A stretch of DNA of 64,000 nt, taken from the NCBI GenBank assembly GCA_022661535.1, contig JAKULF010000001.1, forward strand, positions 2,542,001 to 2,606,000. The letters run 5' to 3'. This stretch comes from Eutypa lata (lineage: Eukaryota; Ascomycota; Sordariomycetes; Xylariales; Diatrypaceae). This document shows positions 37,601 to 51,100 of the stretch, piece by piece. The notes under the pieces were generated by a model. That model saw only the letters and a program-made list of their open reading frames with translations, did no database searches and had not been told where the DNA came from. Position 1 is the stretch's first letter. The number at the start of each line of letters is the position of its first letter. The translations under genes and the position numbers were made by a program.

Positions 37601-39069
37601 AAAAAAGCTATAATATAAATAACTTTTTAATTAAATATATAAAATTAGCCTTTAATTATTAATGTTTTCAAAATATAATTTATAAGCGCTTTAAAATTAA
37701 AAGTAATATAAAAAAGCTCGAAAATAATTAATATAAATATTTTTTAAATCGTTATTTTTATATTAAGTTAAAAAAGATTTAAAGTTTTAATTAATAACGA
37801 AAAGATAATATAAATTAATAAGTTATAATCGGATAATTTTAATTATATATTTTAATATTAATTTTTTATAATATTACGAAAGATAATATTTATAATATAA
37901 ATAAAATAATAATAATTAAAAAGATTAATAATAACGTTAAAGTTATTATTTTAAAAGTAAAATCGTAAGCATTTAATAATTAATTTGGTAATTGTAAATA
38001 AGTATTTATTATTAAATGTATTAATATAAACGATTATGTCTTTTCGTTATATATTATTTTTTAAAGTTAATGTATATAATATAATTAATACGATTATAAA
38101 ATTAAGTTTTAATTCGTTACATAAGTTAATTTAAATAAATAAATTAATTTCGAAATAATTTTAATTTAATTAAAGTATTTCGATTATTATATTTAACTTT
38201 AATTACGTAATAAAGATAAGTTATTATTATTTAATAATTATTTAAATTATATATTTTACGAATTCGTTAAATATTATATTAAAAATAACATTTTTATTTT
38301 ATATATATTTTTTTTATATTATTTATATATTATAACTTTTTAACGTTAATATTTTCGATTTTTTAATTAAAAAATATATAAAGATTATTAATAATTAAAT
38401 TTTATTCGAAATATAAAAAATAAATAATAAAAATTTTTTTTTATATTATTAAAAAAATTCGAAAAGATATTTTGTTTAATATATTTAATATTTAAAAAGA
38501 TATAAAATTATTATTATATAATTTAATAAAAATATATAATGAAATTAAATTAAAAATATTATTTTTATAACCTTTATTAATGATAATAATATACGTATTA
38601 ATATAATAATAAAAGTTAATAATAATTTTAATAATTAAATTAATAAAATTAATAATTAATTATAAAAAAAATATTTTTTAACTTTTATAAAATAATATTA
38701 TTTTTATATAATAAATTTATTTAATTTATTTAATTTATTAAATTTTTTCTTTAAATTATTAATAAAAATTTTATATTAAAATAATAAAATATTAAAAAAG
38801 AAAAAGTTTTTAAAAAAATTAAATATTAAGATATTAAATATTAAAAAATAAAAATAAAACTTAAAGATTTATTAAAAAAATAACGTAAAATTATTTTCAA
38901 AAAATAAAATTATTTTTATAAAATAAATTTAATTAAATAAACATTTAAAACTCATTTAAAATCGTTATATTTAAATAATTATAATATTTAAATTAAAGGT
39001 TTTTAAATAATTTTAAAACTTAAATTTAAAATAACTTATATTTTAAATTAATTTATATAAAAAATTAAA
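34671..39069. other. Unresolved 4.4 kb AT-rich stretch
   Basis: Simple TA runs (about 35346-35370) and TAAT-rich patches are present, and the part from 36950 to 37380 weakly resembles the internal region of LTR element B. From 37480 to 38260 slightly more G and C remains. No gene, RNA or clear second copy was recognised. It may hold the rest of the LTR element whose end is at 39.9 kb. Confidence 0.35.
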
Positions 39070-39931
39070 ATATTATTTTTAATTAAAATAATATAATACT
39101 TTTATATTTATATATAAAACTTTCCAAAATAATAATAATTATATATTTTAACAATTTTCATTATTTAATAATATAACGTTTAACAATTAAATAAACACTT
39201 TTTTAATATTTAAATCTTTTTAAATAATAATAATAATTTATTTAAATTTACCGTTAACTTTATACGTAATATAATATTCATTTTTTAAATATAATATATT
39301 TTTTTACGTTTAAATAAAATACTTCGAAATTTAATAATAAAAATAAAAATAATAATATAAAAAAATAAAATCTTTAATAATACGTGGATTTATAATAACT
39401 TTAACTTATCGTTAAATAATATAAAAACAAATTATATAAAAAAGTTAATTTCTTAATTAATTATTTAAAGATAAAGAATAACTATTAATATAAAAACGTA
39501 ATATTTTATTATATGTTTTAAAATTATAAGTTTTAATTTAATTATAAAAAAAAAACTTTTTTTTATAATAAATAACTTTCGTTTTTTAACTTATTAATTT
39601 ATAATCAAATAATTTTTATCATATATTTAAAACGTAATACGTAATATAACGCAACGTTTTTAAGCTTTTATAACTTAAAACGCTTTTAAATTATTATAAA
39701 AAAATTTAATAATTTTTTTAAATTATTATTATATAAAAAATTAAAATATTATTATAATATATAATTATATTTATTATTATATTAAATTATATATTAATAA
39801 TATAAATATATAAATTATTAATAATTACGTAATATTTTTTTATATATAAATTTTAAACTTTTAAGTATTTATAATACTTAAAACATTTATTTTTAACGCT
39901 TAAAATATTATATATACTTTATTTATTAACA
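39070..39931 (-). mobile_element. LTR element B fragment with one LTR
   Basis: The LTR lies at 39732-39931, starting TATAAAAAATTAAAA and ending TTATTAACA. The final CA is unmutated, which supports the TG...CA reading of the family. The stretch before it (39070-39731) matches 26690-27219 of the complete element: TAATATAATACTTTTATATTT, AATAATAATAATTTATTTAAA, and AACGCTTTTAAATTATTA before the LTR. No partner LTR could be found upstream. Confidence 0.6.
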
Positions 39932-40736
39932 TTATTATAATAAAAAAATAAATATTATTTTTATATAAAATTTAAAATATAAAATATATTTTTTTACTTA
40001 AAAAATTTATATTAATTTAATAATAAATTTAAATTTTATTATAATTAATTTATTTTAAAAATTATATTTAATATATAAAAATAATTTTAATAATTAACTT
40101 TTTTATTATTATTATAAATTATTATTAAAATATTTCATTTATTAATAAATGTTTATATATAAATAAATAAATAATTTTTAAAAAGAAATTAATTTATTAA
40201 AATTAAATTAAAAGTTTTTATATTTATTTTTATAATTTAATTATTAATTATATATATTTATAAATATATAATTTAATTTAATTAATTTTTAATAATAAAT
40301 ATTATAATATAATTAATTAATATATAATTAATTATATAAAATAAAATAAAGTTTAAAATTTTTAATTTTTTTTTTTAAATATTAAATATAATAAATAAAT
40401 ACGAATTTATTTAATATAAATTAATTTAATTTTAAAATTTTTTTAAATTTTTAAAAATAAATAAATATAATAATTATAAAATAAATATCGTAAAAATTTA
40501 AAAATTTAAAAAATTATTATTATTTTTAAAATATAAATTAAAAAAACTTTTTTAAATTTATTTATTAATTAATATTTTTTATTTTATTATAAATTTATTT
40601 AAAAAGTTTATTTTTTTAATAAAATCATTTATATAAATAATTTTTTATTAAAGTATTATATTATAATATTTATAATAATTATATTTAAAATTTAAAATAA
40701 TACAATTTAAAAATAATTATTTTTTAAATTTAAAAA

Positions 40737-40767
<31 letters not shown>

Positions 40768-40793
40768 TTATACCAATAACTTATTATATTAAT
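39932..40793. other. Unresolved AT-rich DNA with an ATT microsatellite
   Basis: Nearly pure A+T. A short TTA/ATT repeat lies at about 40739-40763. No repeat partner or open frame was recognised. Confidence 0.4.
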
Positions 40794-41649
40794 TATATTA
40801 ATTTAAATACAAATATACGATATATTTTTAATTTATATTTTACGTATTAAAAATTCGATATTTAATATCATAATTAAAGTATTACGAAAATTTTTAAAAT
40901 AAATTATAATTTAATAACTTAATAAATTAAATTAAATAATTTAATGCCTTTTTAACTTTAAACGAGCCGTAATTAAACCGTTACGATCAAGTTATTAAAT
41001 CGTTAAATACGCGTTGCGATAAGCTTTAAAAATGAAAACCGTTGAATTAAACCGGTAATTATTTCGATTTTCGAATAAAAATTATTCTTTTACTTTTATT
41101 AATCCGTAAGCTCGGTTTAATTTTTGCTATTTTTTACGATAACGAATTTAACTTTTATAATTAATTAATAATTAATAAAAACTTAAATCGTTAAATTAAA
41201 GATATTAATTAACTATAATTTAATTATAATTATTATTAATCGGTAATTATTATATTCGTCGTAAAAGATTTATTTAATTAATCGTTATAAAGCTTAAATT
41301 TTAAAATAAATAATAACGAATTGTTTAAAGGTTTTTTATACGGTTAAATTACGGTTAAATCGATGTGATAATACGTTAAAAAGGTTAAATTTATAAATAA
41401 ATAAATTAAACCAAATAATAATACTTTATAAATTTAATAATTAATAAGATTTTGTTAATTACGTAATATTTCCTTTTTTTACCGAAAGGTAACCGAAGTT
41501 GTATTATTAACGCTAAATACTTATTACGAAAAAAAAACCTTAAATTCGATTTTTAAAAATAACAAATCAAAAAGCGATAATCGTTAAAAGATTTAAACCT
41601 TTTTTCTTATGAAAAAAATAATTAAACTTTTAATTATTAAATTAAACCA
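40794..41649 (-). repeat. Family C copy, least mutated, possible solo LTR
   Basis: Reversed copy with clearly more G and C than its neighbours (TTTAAACGAGCCGTAATTAA, AATACGCGTTGCGATAAGC, ACCGAAAGGTAACCGAAG), so it is the best reference for this subtype. In minus orientation it starts TGGTTTAATTTAATAATTAA. TTAAT is found on both sides (40789-40793 and 41650-41654), as a 5 bp target duplication would be; in such AT-rich DNA this could be chance. The length of about 856 bp, TG start and an internal TATAAAAAA suit a solo LTR. Confidence 0.5.
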
Positions 41650-42017
41650 TTAATTTAAAAAAATAATTATAATTAAAAAATATTATAATTATATTAAATT
41701 TTTAATTTTAATTTTAATTTTTCGTATTTTTAATATAATAACGATAATAATATTTTAAAATTAATTTAATATAATTTTTAAATTAATATAATAATTTATA
41801 TAAAAAAATTTTAAAAAATCGTATTTATTTTATTCAAATTATTTATTTATTAAAAGTTATTATTATGTATAAAATTGAAAATTTATATTGATTAATTAAA
41901 TAAATTAAAATAAAATTTATAAAATTTATTCGTTTATATATTAAATTATTTTATTTTTAATTAAAAGATTTAAATAAAAACTTAATTTATTATGATTTTT
42001 TATAATATTAAATTAAT
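41650..42017. other. Spacer between inverted family C copies
   Basis: About 370 bp of RIP-like AT sequence, with nothing recognisable, separates two C copies that point away from each other. Confidence 0.4.
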
Positions 42018-42860
42018 CGTTTAATTTAATAATTAAAAATTTATTTTTCTTTTAAAAAAATGAAACTTTTTAACGATTATTATTTTTCGATTTATTATTT
42101 TTAAAAATTAAATTTAAGGCTTTTTTATAATAAATATTTAACGTTAACGATACGATTTTAATTATTTTTTAATAAAAAGAATATAATGCGATTAATAAGA
42201 TTTTATTAATTATTAAATTTAATAAATTATATTATTATTAAGTTTAATTTATTTATTTATAAATTTAATTTTTTTAATATATTATTGCGCATTAATTTAA
42301 TTACGATTTAATTATATAAATTTTTTTTAAAAGATTTATTATTATTTATTTTAAAATTTAAATTTTATAACGATTAATTAAATAAAATAATTTTTAACGA
42401 AATTAATATTATAAATTTAATAATTTCGTTATATTTAAGTTACGAAATAATTAATATTTTAATTTAATAATTTAAGTTTTTTTATTAATTATATTATTAT
42501 TAATATAAAAAACTTAAATTCGCTAACATAAAAATTAATAAAGCTTAATTAAATTTACGAATTAATAAAAATAAAAACGTAATTTTTATTTAAAAGTTAA
42601 AATAATTATCGATTTAATTTAACGTTTTTTATTTTTAAAGCTTATTATAATGCGTATTTAACGGTTCGATAACTCGATCGTAACGATTTATTTACGATTT
42701 ATTTAAAGTTAAAAAAGCGTTAAATTATTAAATTATATTTTATTTTATAAATTTTCGTAATATTTTAATAACGATATCGAATAATAAATATTTAATACGT
42801 AAAATATAAATTAATAATATATTATATATTTATATATATTATTATAAGTTTATAATATAA
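42018..42860 (+). repeat. Family C repeat copy
   Basis: It begins TCGTTTAATTTAATAATTAA and is co-linear with the 31.3 kb copy through TATTTAACGGTTCGATAACTC to ATACGTAAAATATAAATTAA. Differences are almost all transitions. Confidence 0.6.
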
Positions 42861-43869
42861 AAGAATTATAATAATATAAAATTAAATTCTTTTTATTTAT
42901 TTTTTAAATAATTTAAAAATTTAATTTATAAATTTATTAATAATTTTTTTAATAATTATTAAAACGTATAATATTTATATTATATATATAAATATAATTT
43001 AATTATTTTATATATATATATAATATTTTTATATTAAAAAGTAATTATATTAATTAAATTAAATTAATTATTTTAAATATTTTTAATTAATAAAAGTTTA
43101 TTATTATATATTTAATTTAATTATTATTATAATATATTTATTTAATAATTATTTTATAATTATATCGTAAAAATTATATAAATTTATAATTATTTTTAAA
43201 TTTATAATTGTTAAATAATAATATTTTAATTTTTTTTTATTCGAATAAAATTTATAAAATTTTTATTAATTTTAAAATTTTAATTTTAAATATAATTATT
43301 ATTAATTTATTAATATATATAATAATAAATAATTTAAATATAACTTTTTAAAAAAATATTATAACGTTTTTAATATATATTTCTTAAAATAAAATAATTA
43401 ATAATTATCGTTATAAATTTTAATATATATATTAAAAAATATATATATTAAGTAAATTATTATTAAAACCCGATTTTTTATTAATTATATATTATAATAA
43501 ATTTTCAATATTTTAAATTAATTTTTTAAATTAATAAATATATAAATATTTATAATAAAATAAATTTTTAATATTAAAATTTTTAATATTTTTAATTAAT
43601 AAATTTTAAATTTCTTTATTTATTTTAATAAAAATTATTATAATATAATTTTAAAATTAATTTTAAAATAACGATAATTAAAATTTAATATTACGTTTTT
43701 TATTATTTTATTTTATTTTAAATATAATAAATTTTCGTTTATCGTTTAATTTTAAAATTAAATAATAAATTTTTTAATTATTTTTAATTATTATTAATTT
43801 TTTATTATAATAATAATTATATTTTTAAATATTTTAATAAAAATATATTTATTTTTATTATATTATAAA
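42861..43869. other. Unresolved AT-rich DNA
   Basis: Nearly pure A+T sequence; no repeat partner or open frame was recognised. Confidence 0.4.
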
Positions 43870-45505
43870 TTATAATTTTTTTAACCGTTACGTTCGAAAA
43901 AAACGATACAACTTTTAACTTATAAACAAATTACGAAAATCGTTTTTTTTTTTCAAGCGGAAAAATTTTACTACGTAATAAAAGTTAATATAACTAGCTT
44001 AATCTTTAAAAAGCCTTTAACTTATTAAAATTTAAACTTAAAAATTATTATATGTATAAAACAATTAAATTATTAAAATTAATCAAAAATTATTTTATAA
44101 TTAAATTTTATATTATAAATTATAAATTATTTTTAAATTATAACGCTTTATTTTTATATATATAAATTTTATAAATTTATAAATTATAAATTTTATTATT
44201 ATTTAAATTATTTAATTAAAAGTTAAATAATTTATAAAATAAATTATTTAATTTTATATTTCATTAAACGAAATTTAAATTTAAAACTTTAAAAATTACG
44301 ATTATAATTATTATATTTATAAATTTAATTATTATATTATAAATTTATTATATTAATTATATTAAAAATTTATACTTTATTTATTTATATATAATTAATT
44401 TTAAAAATTTATAATTAAAATTATTATTACTTAAATTAAAAACTAAATAATTAATAATTAAATAAATAATTAATATAACATTATTTAAATTATTTAAATT
44501 TATAAATTATAAATTTAAAAATTTATAAATTTATAAATTATTTTATAAATTTATCAATTTATAAATTATTTTATAAATTTATAACTTACTTTATAAATTT
44601 ATAAATTTATAAGTTATAAATTATAAAGTTATAAATTATAAATTATAAAGTTATAAATTTATAAATAATTTATACGTTTAAAGAGTAATTAATAAATCCG
44701 AAAAATAATTAATAAGTTTATAAGTTTATAAAGTTAAGTTTAAAAAGGTTAAATATATAAATTAAAAAAAAATATTTAATTAATTATAATTATATATTAT
44801 ATATATATTTTTCAAAATAAATACATTTAATTAAAAATTACTATAATAATAAATATTTTCTTTATATATTTAATAATTATTTAATTACGTAATTATTTAT
44901 ATAAGTTAATATTGTAATTTCGTAATTTAAATTTAATATAAAATAATTTTCGATTAAAATAAAATAAAGTTTTAAATTTTATTTTATATTAAATTTAAAA
45001 TACGAAATTACTTTATTAATTTATATAAATAATTACGTAATTAAATAATAATTATATATATAAAATTATATATTTATTAAAAAAAATCTTTTAAATTAAT
45101 TAATTTTTAATTTTAAATTAATTTAATTTTATAAATTTATAAATTTATAAATTTATTAAATATTTTTTAAATTTATAACTTATTTATAACTTTATAATTT
45201 TATAATTTATAAATTTATAAAATTTATATATATAAAAAAAAAACATTATAATTAAAAAATAAATTATAATTATAATATTAAACTTAATTATAAACTTAAT
45301 TTTAAAATAATTTTAATAATTTAATTTCTTTATACGTATAATAATTTTTAAATTTAAATTTTAATAAATTAAAAGTTTTTTAAAAATTAAATTAATTATA
45401 TTAATTTTTATTATATAATAAAATTTTATAATTTAAAAAACGATTTTTATCGTTTATTTATAAATAAAAAGTTATACGGTTTTTTTTTAATATAATAATT
45501 AAAAA
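43870..45505. mobile_element. E element copy 3, fold-back with two hairpin termini
   Basis: Both ends carry the E hairpin terminus in inverted orientation: CCGTTACGTTCGAAAAAAACG near 43880, and its mutated reverse complement near 45425-45500. Arms close to the centre also pair: 44880-44950 with 44972-45050 (GTAATTTCGTAATTTAAATT and AAATTTAAAATACGAAATTAC). The left arm is ~1.08 kb and the right ~0.52 kb, so one arm has a deletion. Other E copies show a single arm. The left arm includes the tRNA-like segment (about 44270-44350) and a decayed minisatellite (about 44500-44740). Confidence 0.6.
44500..44740. repeat. RIP-decayed minisatellite of E copy 3
   Basis: TTATAAATTTATAAGTTATAAA-type repeats fill this part and match the better preserved E minisatellite at 59.54-59.73 kb. 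Confidence 0.55.
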
Positions 45506-46664
45506 TAATTTTATTATAAAATTATTAATAATTAAAATTATAAAATTTATTATATTATAATATAATTATTTTTATTTATAATAAATTTTTCGTTATTATT
45601 AAGTTTTAATATTATATAAATAAAAACATATAAAAAAATATTAATTTTATATAATTTTTAAAAAAAATATATATTATTATTTTAAGATTTTTATATAAAT
45701 TTTATTATAAATATAAATTATATATTAATTTTTATATTTAAATATTATATATAATATTTTAAAATATTTAAAATATTTTATATATTAATATATATTTTAT
45801 ATTAATAAATAAATAATTTTTTAAAAATATTAAAAACTTTAAAAAATTAAATCTTTTACTTTTTTTTTTATATTTTAATTATTTAATTATTAATTTTATT
45901 TATATTATAATATTAATAACTTCGTTTATATATATATAATTAAAATTTACGATATTATTAATTAATATATTATTTATTATATAAATCGAAATAAAATTTG
46001 AATTTTTTAATTTTAATAATAACGAAAAACTTTAATTAAAAATTATTAATTATTAATTTTACTTTAATATTAATAAAAATAATTAATAAAAACGAATTTA
46101 TTTAATTAAAATTAAAAAAATTAAATTATATAAATATAATAATTATAAAATAATAATATAATAATATAAACCTTTAAAAAAAATTCTTATATTAAAAAAT
46201 TTATAAATTTTTATTTTTATTTTTATAATTTTTTTATTAATTAAAAGTTTATTTTTTTATAAATACTTTTTAAATAAATTAAAAACTTTATTCGTTTTAA
46301 TATATTTAATTTTATTATAATTATTATTAACTTTTAATATATAATATAATAATTTATTAAAATATAATACTTTTTTAATATTATATTTTTTTAATTTTTT
46401 TAAAATATATATATATTATTATTTAATAAGTTAATAAAAGATTTTAAATATTAAATTAAATTTCTTTTAAAAATTAATATTATATAAATTTTAATTAAAG
46501 TTTTAATTAAAATTTATTATTTTAAATAATATTTAATAATTTAATATATAATAAAAAAAATATATTTTATTTAATATTAAATTAATAAATTTATAATATT
46601 TTTAATATATTATAATTAATATTTAATTTAATTTGTATATTTTAATAATAAATTATTTAAAATT
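45506..46664. other. Unresolved AT-rich DNA
   Basis: RIP-like AT sequence with very few CpG remnants. No repeat partner, gene or RNA was recognised. Confidence 0.4.
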
Positions 46665-47034
46665 TTATTAATTATTATAATATAAAAAAATACGATTTTT
46701 CGTAAATTTTAAAAACTTTTTTTTAACTTTTAAAATCGATAAAATTTTACTTTATAAATTATAATTTATTACGTTAAATTTAAAAAATTTAATTAAAAAA
46801 TTTATTCGAAATTAAAAGTAATTAATAATAATAAAGTTATTTAAATTATTATATTATTTATTTTTATTTATAAACTTTTTAATAAATTATATATTATAAT
46901 AATTTAAATATTTAAAAGATTTAAAGAATTTAAATTACGAAATTTAAATCTTTTTACTTTTTTTTAAAAATTTAAACCTTAAGCTTTATAAATTTATTAT
47001 TACGTATTACGGATTTTATAAATTTAATTATTAT

Positions 47035-47259
47035 TATTAACAAATAAAGTATATATAATGCTTTAAGCGATGAAGATAAATGCCTTAAGCATCCGAAGAA
47101 TGCCTTAAGCACTTAAGGCTTTTAAGATTATATATAAAAGGCTATTACGCAACTTATATATAACTTAAACACTTATATAATTAAGTATAATAACGAATAT
47201 AATTATAATTATCGCAAATTAAATAATAATACATTATAATTATACCTTGATTTTTTACA
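47035..47259 (+). mobile_element. Solo LTR of element B with target duplication
   Basis: The 225 bp sequence aligns end to end, in reverse, with the 226 bp LTRs at 25.8 and 27.2 kb and is much less mutated. It starts TATTAACAAATAAAG (TG changed to TA) and ends GATTTTTTACA. Flanking 5-mers are ATTAT (47030-47034) and GTTAT (47260-47264), equal if one G became A. The host A1 sequence resumes correctly on the other side. TATATAAAAGG (47131-47141) is a good TATA box, which sets the strand. Upstream lies ATGCCTTAAGCA twice, 20 bases apart (47080 and 47100), and a weaker third unit near 47059. Confidence 0.85.
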
Positions 47260-47449
47260 GTTATATTACAAGCTTTTTATATTAATCATTATATATAAAT
47301 CTTTTATTTAACTTTATATATATACTTAATTCTATACTCGTATTCAAGTTTAGCCGACTTATAGCCGAGCTAACTAATCAAAAGCTAAGTAAGTGGTCAA
47401 AGCTGCCACCACTTAGCTGCACCACCTTAGAAATCCCTAAGTGGTCAAA

Positions 47450-47830
47450 GCTTTAGGGTTGTAATTTGTAGGTCTGTAAGTCTATAGGTCCGAAAGGTGG
47501 CTAGTAAGTGGCTAGTAGGTCTGTAGGCTATAGGTCTATAGGTCTGTAAGCCACTTTCGTACAGCTGCTACAGACACCTACAGCTGTAGGTCTGTAAGCT
47601 ACAGTAATCTAGCTGTTTCAGCTACCTATATACAGCTGTAGGTCAGCTGTAGGTCTAAGAGCTGTAGGTCTGTACGCTGCAGGGTAAGTCTGTAAGCCAC
47701 CTAGCTGCTGCCACCTACAGCTTTTAGACTTACAGCTGCTACAGTTACTTACAGCTGCTACAGCTACTTATATACAGCTGTAGGTCAGCTGTAAGGTAGG
47801 TCTGTAAGCTGTAGGTTTAAAAGCTATAAG
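47450..47830. repeat. Preserved minisatellite of A1 copy 3
   Basis: GTAGGTCTGTAAG, TACAGCTGCTACAG and CAGCTGTAGGTCAGCTGTAGG units occur as in the 29-31 kb copy, with most CpA intact. Toward 47830-47890 the same units shade into AAGCTATAAGATAAGTTTATAAG, a visible gradient of mutation. Confidence 0.8.
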
Positions 47831-48147
47831 GTAAGTTTATAAGCTGTAAGTTTAAAAGCTATAAGATAAGTTTATAAGTTATAAGTAATTAAAGTTAAAT
47901 GGCTCATAAAACTTAAAAGATGTATTTAATAAAAGTGTTAAATTTTTTTTAAGATTAATTAAAAAACTAACGTTAATTAACTTTAAATTAACTCGATATT
48001 AAATCTTTATTAACTTAAAATCGATTAATCTTAAAAGGATATTTTTATTAATATTCGTTATTTATATTAACTTTGTTTTTACTTCGAATTTTACGATTAA
48101 TTTCGAAAAATGTTAAAATAAAAAATCCTTTAAATTTAATAAATTTT

Positions 48148-51100
48148 AATTTATTTATTTAATATATATTTTAAATTTAAAATTCGCTTTATTTTAATCT
48201 TTATATTTTAATTATTAAATTAAACGTAAATTTAAAACTTAATAAACTTTTTTAATATTTTAAAAAAAAACTTATATTTATTATAAAACGATTTTTAACG
48301 CTTTAAATTTTTACATTAATTCTTTTTTATTTAAATTTATAAGTTTTAATTAAATATTTATCGTAAAAATAAACTTTATTAATATTTAAAAATAAAATTT
48401 TTTAATAATTACTTTTATTAATTTTATTAATTAAATCGTTATCGTTAAATAAATTATAAACTTTAAAGTTTTAAATTAAATAATTTACTTTTATTAAACT
48501 TATATTAATTAAATTAAAAAATCTTTTATTTAACTTATCGATTTTAACAATTTTTATTATAAAACTTATTATATTAATTTTATTTATAATTATAAAAATT
48601 ATTAAAACTTTTATTAAAAATATAACCGTCGTTTTTAACGTTTATTTATTAATAATAATTATAATAATTATTATTAAAAATATTAACGTAATCGTAATAA
48701 ACGTAAATGCAAATTTCGATTTCGTTATTTCTTTTAACTTTATTACGGTTAATAATAAAAATAAATTAAATTTAAAAAAACGATAAAAATTAATAAAAAA
48801 TTAAAAATAAATATTTTTTAATAACGAATAACTTATAATTAAAAAATTATATTAAAACATTACGTAATAAAAATCATCTTGTATTTAAAAAATATAATTT
48901 AAAAAAAAGTTTTAAAATATTATTAAATTTATTTATTTTATATCTTTTTTAACTTATAAAATTATTTTTAATATTAAAAATTATTTAACGATTTATAAAT
49001 AATATTTTAAAAAACGTAATAAATTTTTTTTAAAAATGTTTATATATTTTTATTATTTTTAATATTTTAATTTTCGATTTAAATTTTTCTTTTATAATAT
49101 TATATAATAATATTAACGAAATAAATCGATCGTTATAAACGTTTTAAACTTTTCGATTATTTTAATTTCGTAATATTAAATTAAAAACAATAAAACCTTT
49201 ATAATTAATAATATATTTAATTTTATTTTATTAAACTTTTTCGATTATTTTTAATAAACGCGATTTTCTTTAAATATATATATTATATATTTTTTGCTTT
49301 TTTAAACGATATAAATCGTATAACGATAATATATTTAAATATTAATCATTTTAATATTTTCGTTAATCGTTTTTAATTATAAAACTTTATTAAGTTTTTA
49401 ATTTTATTATAACATTTTAAAATTTAAATTAAAAACCTTAATAATAAAATTTCTTTAAAAAAAAGCGTTTTTTTAAATATATTTTCGAAACGATTTTCGA
49501 TTAAATTAAAATAAACATTTTAAACGTTTACGTATAAATTATAAAAGTTTTTAATTTAAATCTTTTTATTAAAAACGAATTTTTATATAAATATAAATTC
49601 GTTATTAATTATTTAAAAATAACATCGAAAATTATTTTATATTAAAACCTTAAAGTTTTTATTTAAATTTATCGTAAAAAACTTATTATTAAACGTAAAA
49701 TCATCGTTCGAAAAAATATTACGATTTTTATTAAGTTTATATTATATATTATTATTTTATATATAAACCTTTTTATTATAAATAATAATAAAGTTTTATA
49801 AGATTTTTATTTTATAATTATTATTAACGATGCTTTCGAATTCGTAATTAATTACGAAATAAAAAAAAATATTTTTATAAATATTATTAATATTTTTAAA
49901 AAAATTCGTTATAAAATTAAAATAAATTTCTTTTAAAATTACAATTACGATAATTATTTAACGATATTTAAAAAAAAAACCTTTATAATATAAATCGTTA
50001 TAATTTTTAATAACGAAAATTACAATAATATTAAAAACTCTTCGAAGTTTATCTTTTAATTATCGATTAAGTTTAATCTTTTTAAAAACATAATTAACGT
50101 TTTTGCTTTTAAAAAAATTACTTTAAAAATATTTAAAAAATTACTTAAAAATATAAAAAAAACCTTAACGAAACTTTTTTTACGTTTAATATTTTTAAAT
50201 TTATTAATATATTTAAAATTAAAATTAAATATAAAGTTTATATATATAATAATAAATTCATTTTTATAACTTATATAAAAAATTTAATTAAAAGTTTCTT
50301 TTTATAAATTATTTTTTTAATTTTTTCGATAATAAAAAAATATAAATTAATTTTATTAATAATTAATAATATTAAATATAATTATATAAACTTTATCTTT
50401 TCGATTTAAAAAATTAAACCGTAATTAACAAAACTTTTTAACTTATATATTTTAAAAAAAAACTTAAAAACATAAATTTCTTTATTTTTATAATTTGCTT
50501 TTTATTTATCGTTTAAAAAACTTTTTAAATTTTTAAAATTAAATTTTTACGATAAAATAATAATATAATTAAAAATCGCATTATTTAAAATAAAAATAAA
50601 AATTATATTCGAAAAAGAACTATATAATTATTAATTTTTAACTTATAAATAAAATCGCAATTTTAAATTTTTATTCGTTTTTTTTAAAAATAATATAATT
50701 AATAAATTATTTATTAAACGATATTTATTTATAATCGATATATTAAGTTTTTTTTGTTAATTTTCGATTTAATTTAATTATTAAAATTATATAATAATTA
50801 TTTTATTATAAAGTTTCGAAATTTTTAACGTAATTTTTATAAAATCTTATAATAATTTCGAATATTTATAACGATTTATAAATTAACATTTACGTTTTTT
50901 TAAAAACTTTATTAATATTTTTATTAATAATATAATTATTATAAATAATATAACGAAAAAACATATTAAATATTTTATTAAAATTCTTAATATATTTAAT
51001 AACTTTAACTTAATACTTTTAATTAAAAAATCTTTTTTTTAATTATTTCGTTATAATTTTATTAAAGTTTTTTATTAACGACTTTAATATATTAATTATA

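Larger units (their letters stand above)
46665..48147 (+). mobile_element. A1 element copy 3, mosaic mutation, carries a solo LTR
   Basis: The hairpin terminus (about 46665-46765), A1 middle and tRNA-like segment (TTTAAACCTTAAGCTTTATA near 46972, with ATTACGTATTACGGATTTTA preserved) are followed by an inserted solo LTR at 47035-47259. The element resumes with TTATATTACAAGCTTTTTAT, exactly where the uninterrupted copy at 52.6 kb continues. The minisatellite (about 47450-47830) is nearly unmutated. From about 47830 it decays step by step to the fully AT-rich distal end at 48147. Confidence 0.75.

Noticed and set aside
50700..50770. A reading resembling a reverse transcriptase active site (Phe-Ile-Ile-Asp-Ile-Leu)
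   Set aside because: The second key acidic residue is missing, spacing to other motifs does not fit, and such strings arise easily in AT-rich sequence. A translated search of a RIP-corrected consensus would be needed.
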